64,000 nt of DNA, from contig OZ245894.1 in the NCBI GenBank assembly GCA_965229635.1, positions 3,038,001 to 3,102,000 on the forward strand. The letters run 5' to 3'. A program made the position numbers and the translations under genes. The stretch comes from BQJU01 sp965229635. Its GTDB lineage: Bacteria; Bacteroidota; Bacteroidia; Chitinophagales; Saprospiraceae. Under the pieces are notes generated by a model. It was not told where the DNA came from. It did not search any database and worked only from the letters and a program-made list of their open reading frames with translations. How positions within the stretch are numbered: position 1 is the first letter of the stretch; every line of letters begins with the position of its first letter. Below are positions 61,365 through 64,000 of the stretch, in pieces.

Positions 61365-62681
61365 ATGAAGAAGCTAAGCCGAATCTTTTACAAAGTATAC
61401 CTTGAAATTATCAACAGTATCGCCTTTTATCCTACGCTGATCTCGGTAGGCTTTTTGCTTTTTTCCTTTCTGGTCATGGGGATTGAGTATACACCGTTTT
61501 TGATTGACTTTAAGTCCTCAATTAAAATTTTACTGGTGCAGGGTAAGGACAATGCCCGGCTGATCCTTGGCACCCTGGTAGGAGGCACTATTTCCTTGAT
61601 GGTTTTTAGCTTTTCCATGGTGATGGTGGTGCTCAATCAGGCATCTTCGAGCTTGTCACCCAGGGTGATTCCCGGGTTGATTACCGATAAGGCCAATCAG
61701 ATTGTGTTGGGCGCTTATCTGGGTACCATTATCTATTGTCTGATCCTGATCATCAATATTCAATCTTCCAATGCCGAATATCAGATTCCAACGCTCGGGA
61801 TCTTTTTTGCCATGATTTTTGGTATCGCCTGTTTGGGCCTGTTTGTCTATTTTATTCACTCCATCAGCCGCTCCATTCAGGTAGACAATATTATGGATAC
61901 CATCTTTCGTCGGACCGACCGGCAGATGGATTCTCTTGATGTTAAGGATGACTTGCTCTCACTGCCAGACACCAGTGATTGGCACACCATCTATACCAAT
62001 CGTACCGGCTATTTCAAGCAAGTTCAAACCAAAACCCTAATCAAGCTGTGTGAAACCCACGACATCACCGTTTCCGTGCTCGAACATCTGGGATTTTTCC
62101 TCGTCAAGGGATATCCCTTTCTCAAGGTGAGCAAAAAGATTGATAAAGAGCTGGAAGAAGACCTGCGCAACTGCTTCATCTTTTACATCGAAGAGCGTGT
62201 GGCAGATCACTATTCGTTTGGTCTGAAGCAGATATCAGAAATTGCCGTCAAGGCGCTTAGCCCAGGCATCAATGATCCGGGTACGGCCATTAAAGCCATC
62301 GATTTACTATCCATCTTGTTTATCAAAAAGATGACCATCAATGAGCGGCACTACCTATCCAATGCAGATAACCAGTTGATGGTCATCCTACAAAAGCCAT
62401 CACTCGAAAAGTTGCTTTACCTCAATCTAACGCCCATCCGCGAATATGGGAAAGGCGATGCTACGGTGTTGCTACAATTGCTGGAAAGCCTAAAAAATCT
62501 GGCTTACGCCGATAAAGATCGTCAACAGTACCAACCGGTCATCTCAAAATACCTACGCAGTATGCTCAATACCTGCGATCAGCACATTCAAAACGAATTG
62601 GACCGCGAACAATTGGACCACATGGTTCAGAAGATCAATTATCTGCTTGGCGAGGAATATGGAGTGGGAGGATTGAAGTAG
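61365..62681 (+). CDS. DUF2254 membrane protein
   Basis: A 438-residue protein with about four N-terminal membrane helices (to ~170) and a large cytoplasmic C-terminus. The DUF2254 signatures are seen in ISLMVFSFSMVMVVLNQASS and LSPRVIPGL and in the soluble part (EISVKALSPGINDPGTAIKAID-like text near residue 300, here IAVKALSPGINDPGTAI). The role is unknown; it follows MscS on the same strand, 55 bases after it. Confidence 0.9.
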   Translation: MKKLSRIFYKVYLEIINSIAFYPTLISVGFLLFSFLVMGIEYTPFLIDFKSSIKILLVQGKDNARLILGTLVGGTISLMVFSFSMVMVVLNQASSSLSPRVIPGLITDKANQIVLGAYLGTIIYCLILIINIQSSNAEYQIPTLGIFFAMIFGIACLGLFVYFIHSISRSIQVDNIMDTIFRRTDRQMDSLDVKDDLLSLPDTSDWHTIYTNRTGYFKQVQTKTLIKLCETHDITVSVLEHLGFFLVKGYPFLKVSKKIDKELEEDLRNCFIFYIEERVADHYSFGLKQISEIAVKALSPGINDPGTAIKAIDLLSILFIKKMTINERHYLSNADNQLMVILQKPSLEKLLYLNLTPIREYGKGDATVLLQLLESLKNLAYADKDRQQYQPVISKYLRSMLNTCDQHIQNELDREQLDHMVQKINYLLGEEYGVGGLK

Positions 62682-62875
62682 TTTAGCGTTTAGGGGTGTA
62701 GAGTTTAGAGCGAATTCGCTTGATCATTTTGCAAATTCTTTGACTCTGAGAATTCTGCTCTTTTGGAATGGTGATGATGGGTATAGTAATTGTGTAGGAA
62801 CTGCCTAAAACCTAAAGCCCAAGACCTAACGCCTAACTATAATTCTGAAAATTCTATAATCCTGGTAATCCTGCT
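62680..62875. repeat. Further copies of the dispersed noncoding repeat
   Basis: A fourth copy (62680-62760) starts at the DUF2254 stop and keeps GTTTAGGGGTGTAG, GTTTAGAG, TTGCAAATTCTT and CTGAGAATTCTGCT. A degenerate 3' half follows at 62841-62875 (ATTCTGAAAATTCTATAAT then CCTGGTAATCCTGCT). Between them is a CCTAAAACCTAAAG-type stretch. Confidence 0.75.
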
Positions 62876-63035
62876 CCGTGCTCCAAGATTATGACCACTA
62901 ATGCCAAAAAAAGGATAAGGTATTGGGTGAATGAATGAGGTAAATTTGTACTATTCATTCATCAAAAAGTAAAGACATTTGGCTTCATTAAGCCGTCTTT
63001 GGGTGACTAAACTTTTGACCGTTATTTTGATGCTC
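62682..63035. other. Intergenic region between convergent genes
   Basis: About 354 bases with no gene. The first 200 are the repeat copies and a CCTAA-rich stretch. The rest is AT-rich and has no clear terminator; both flanking genes end here. Confidence 0.6.
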
Positions 63036-63707
63036 TTACGGTAGATTATTGAAGACAACAATCTGAAACTGAGCCCGGTTGCGGCTTTCATAAATTTGAC
63101 TCATTACGCCCAATTCCATTCGGAAGTTTTTGCTGAATGCATACCCCAGGGCTCCGTAAAGACGGTTGCGGTCAAAAACGGCATTTTGGCCGTTGAGAAA
63201 GATCTCATTATAGGCGGATAGGTAAAAAGTATCTTCTCCCATTGTTTTATTGGTCAGAGGGATATTGATCCCCAGAAAATAGCGGAAGCGAATGCGAAAA
63301 TCAGTGTCATCAATAAAGCGCTGCTCAAAACGATACCGGTGTTGTAACCCCACCGGACCTACATTTTGCCGGGTGATAAATTGCTGAAAAATGCGGTGTT
63401 CTCCAAACGAGATCTTATCCTCCGTACTACCCTGGACGTAATTTTCCGAAAGGATGTATCCGTATCCCAGTAAAAGGTTGTTGTTATTTTCCGTAAGGTT
63501 GTAACCAATACCCGTACGCAGCAGCAACTGCTCCAGATCGCCAATGAAGTTGTAATTCCGATATTGCACCTCGTGGTGCCAGTTCCAGCGGTCGCTGAGC
63601 TGCTTATTGCCGAAGTAGATGTACCAGTTGCCAAAATCATTTTCCTGAGCGGATAAGGCAATAGGGAAGAAGAGTAAAAAACAGGTGATGCGTAACAGTC
63701 GAGTCAT
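63036..63707 (-). CDS. DUF2490 outer-membrane protein
   Basis: A 223-residue protein counted from the ATG at 63707; the longer frame begins with a GTG that would spoil the signal peptide. Signal peptide 1-20 (ending ALSAQ). The barrel begins WYIYFGNKQLSDRWNWHHEV and has QHRYRFEQRFID and FRYFLGINIPLT, which match DUF2490. Its function is unknown; most are surface barrels of 12-ish strands. Confidence 0.87.
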   Translation of the reverse strand: MTRLLRITCFLLFFPIALSAQENDFGNWYIYFGNKQLSDRWNWHHEVQYRNYNFIGDLEQLLLRTGIGYNLTENNNNLLLGYGYILSENYVQGSTEDKISFGEHRIFQQFITRQNVGPVGLQHRYRFEQRFIDDTDFRIRFRYFLGINIPLTNKTMGEDTFYLSAYNEIFLNGQNAVFDRNRLYGALGYAFSKNFRMELGVMSQIYESRNRAQFQIVVFNNLP

Positions 63708-63822
63708 AGAGGGTTTGTTTATAATGCTATTGGCAAAGATAGTAAAACTATCTATTTGAGAACGCACTGGGTTGGAGATTGTTTAGGAGAGGTTTTGCTG
63801 GGAGGTTTTTAGCTTTAGCTGG

Positions 63823-64000
63823 TTACCCCAACTTACTCAACAATCCCCCCAGCAACTTCACCGCATTCTGTACCATTTCTGAACTTTCCACAGGAATTTT
63901 CAAATAGGTCTTACCGGATTTTTCGTCTTTTTCAACAATTTCACTAACCAATTGCTGGGTAGCCTTTTCGTCAGAAAGGGTTTGCGATAGCTTGCTTAAA
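63823..64000 (-). CDS. 3' end of unknown gene at window edge
   Basis: On the minus strand a frame open to the edge ends at TAA (63823-63825). It encodes 58 residues including QLVSEIVEKDEKSGKTYLKI and ESSEMVQNAVKLLGGLLSKL. I do not recognise the family. The protein continues outside the window. Confidence 0.55.
   Translation of the reverse strand, partial: LSKLSQTLSDEKATQQLVSEIVEKDEKSGKTYLKIPVESSEMVQNAVKLLGGLLSKLG

Overview
The window comes from a Bacteroidota chromosome, most likely a Saprospiria-type (Lewinella/Haliscomenobacter-like) bacterium. This rests on gene content: several secreted proteins end in type IX secretion (T9SS) C-terminal sorting domains, there are two SusC/OmpA-style TonB-dependent receptors with carboxypeptidase-regulatory plugs, two LytS/LytTR two-component pairs, SprB-like and HYR repeats, and many short Bacteroidota families (DUF1761, DUF2254, DUF2490, DUF4174). 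No rRNA, tRNA, CRISPR array, integrase or transposase was recognised. The taxon below phylum is inference.

Region 1 (1-6.4 kb) is the most unusual part. Five tightly packed plus-strand genes, the first cut by the window edge, are joined by a 12-base gap and then three ATGA stop/start overlaps. They encode two proteins I cannot assign, a protein with an unknown N-terminal half followed by two receiver domains, a receiver-AAA+ sigma54-type activator with an altered GAFTGA loop (GSFTDA), and a receiver-TIR fusion. All four receivers keep the acceptor Asp, Thr and Lys. This looks like a phosphorelay that controls a TIR (NAD-cleaving type) effector, and it is my best candidate for an undescribed signalling or immunity system.

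Region 2 (6.5-14 kb) holds a SPOR-like membrane protein, an SLC13-type anion/sodium symporter, a Pmp3/YqaE-like membrane protein with a strong terminator, small membrane or exported proteins, and a choice-of-anchor-L/SprB/HYR surface protein. Region 3 (14-24 kb) has phosphofructokinase; a TonB receptor and Spy-like protein divergent from a LytS/LytTR pair; a decayed creD remnant; and a minus-strand operon (sugar kinase, SDR, FAH hydrolase) that fits oxidative deoxysugar degradation. Region 4 (24-36.7 kb) has DUF1761, a GNAT-cNMP-binding fusion, a PAS histidine kinase, a long nested inverted repeat, a TonB receptor/TPR/LytS/LytTR operon, a GreA-like protein and several small exported proteins.

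Region 5 (36.8-41.9 kb) is a two-gene minus-strand operon: a SIR2-like protein with a degraded active site and an effector-associated-type C-terminus, one base upstream of a 1330-residue STAND NTPase with WD40 and TPR repeats. This is a second probable conflict system. Region 6 (42-57.5 kb) is rich in secreted proteins: a collagen-like repeat protein, T9SS cargo, an imelysin/MauG-type dihaem peroxidase followed by an orphan sorting-domain remnant, a PhoX/DUF839 protein, a reprolysin-like metalloprotease, a serine hydrolase, an AraC regulator and a YCII-like lipoprotein. Region 7 (57.6-64 kb) has a NagX/HGSNAT-like acyltransferase, a haem c/FG-GAP lipoprotein, an MscS channel, DUF2254, DUF2490 and a truncated gene at the edge. 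A dispersed noncoding repeat occurs near 50.5 kb and 62.7 kb.
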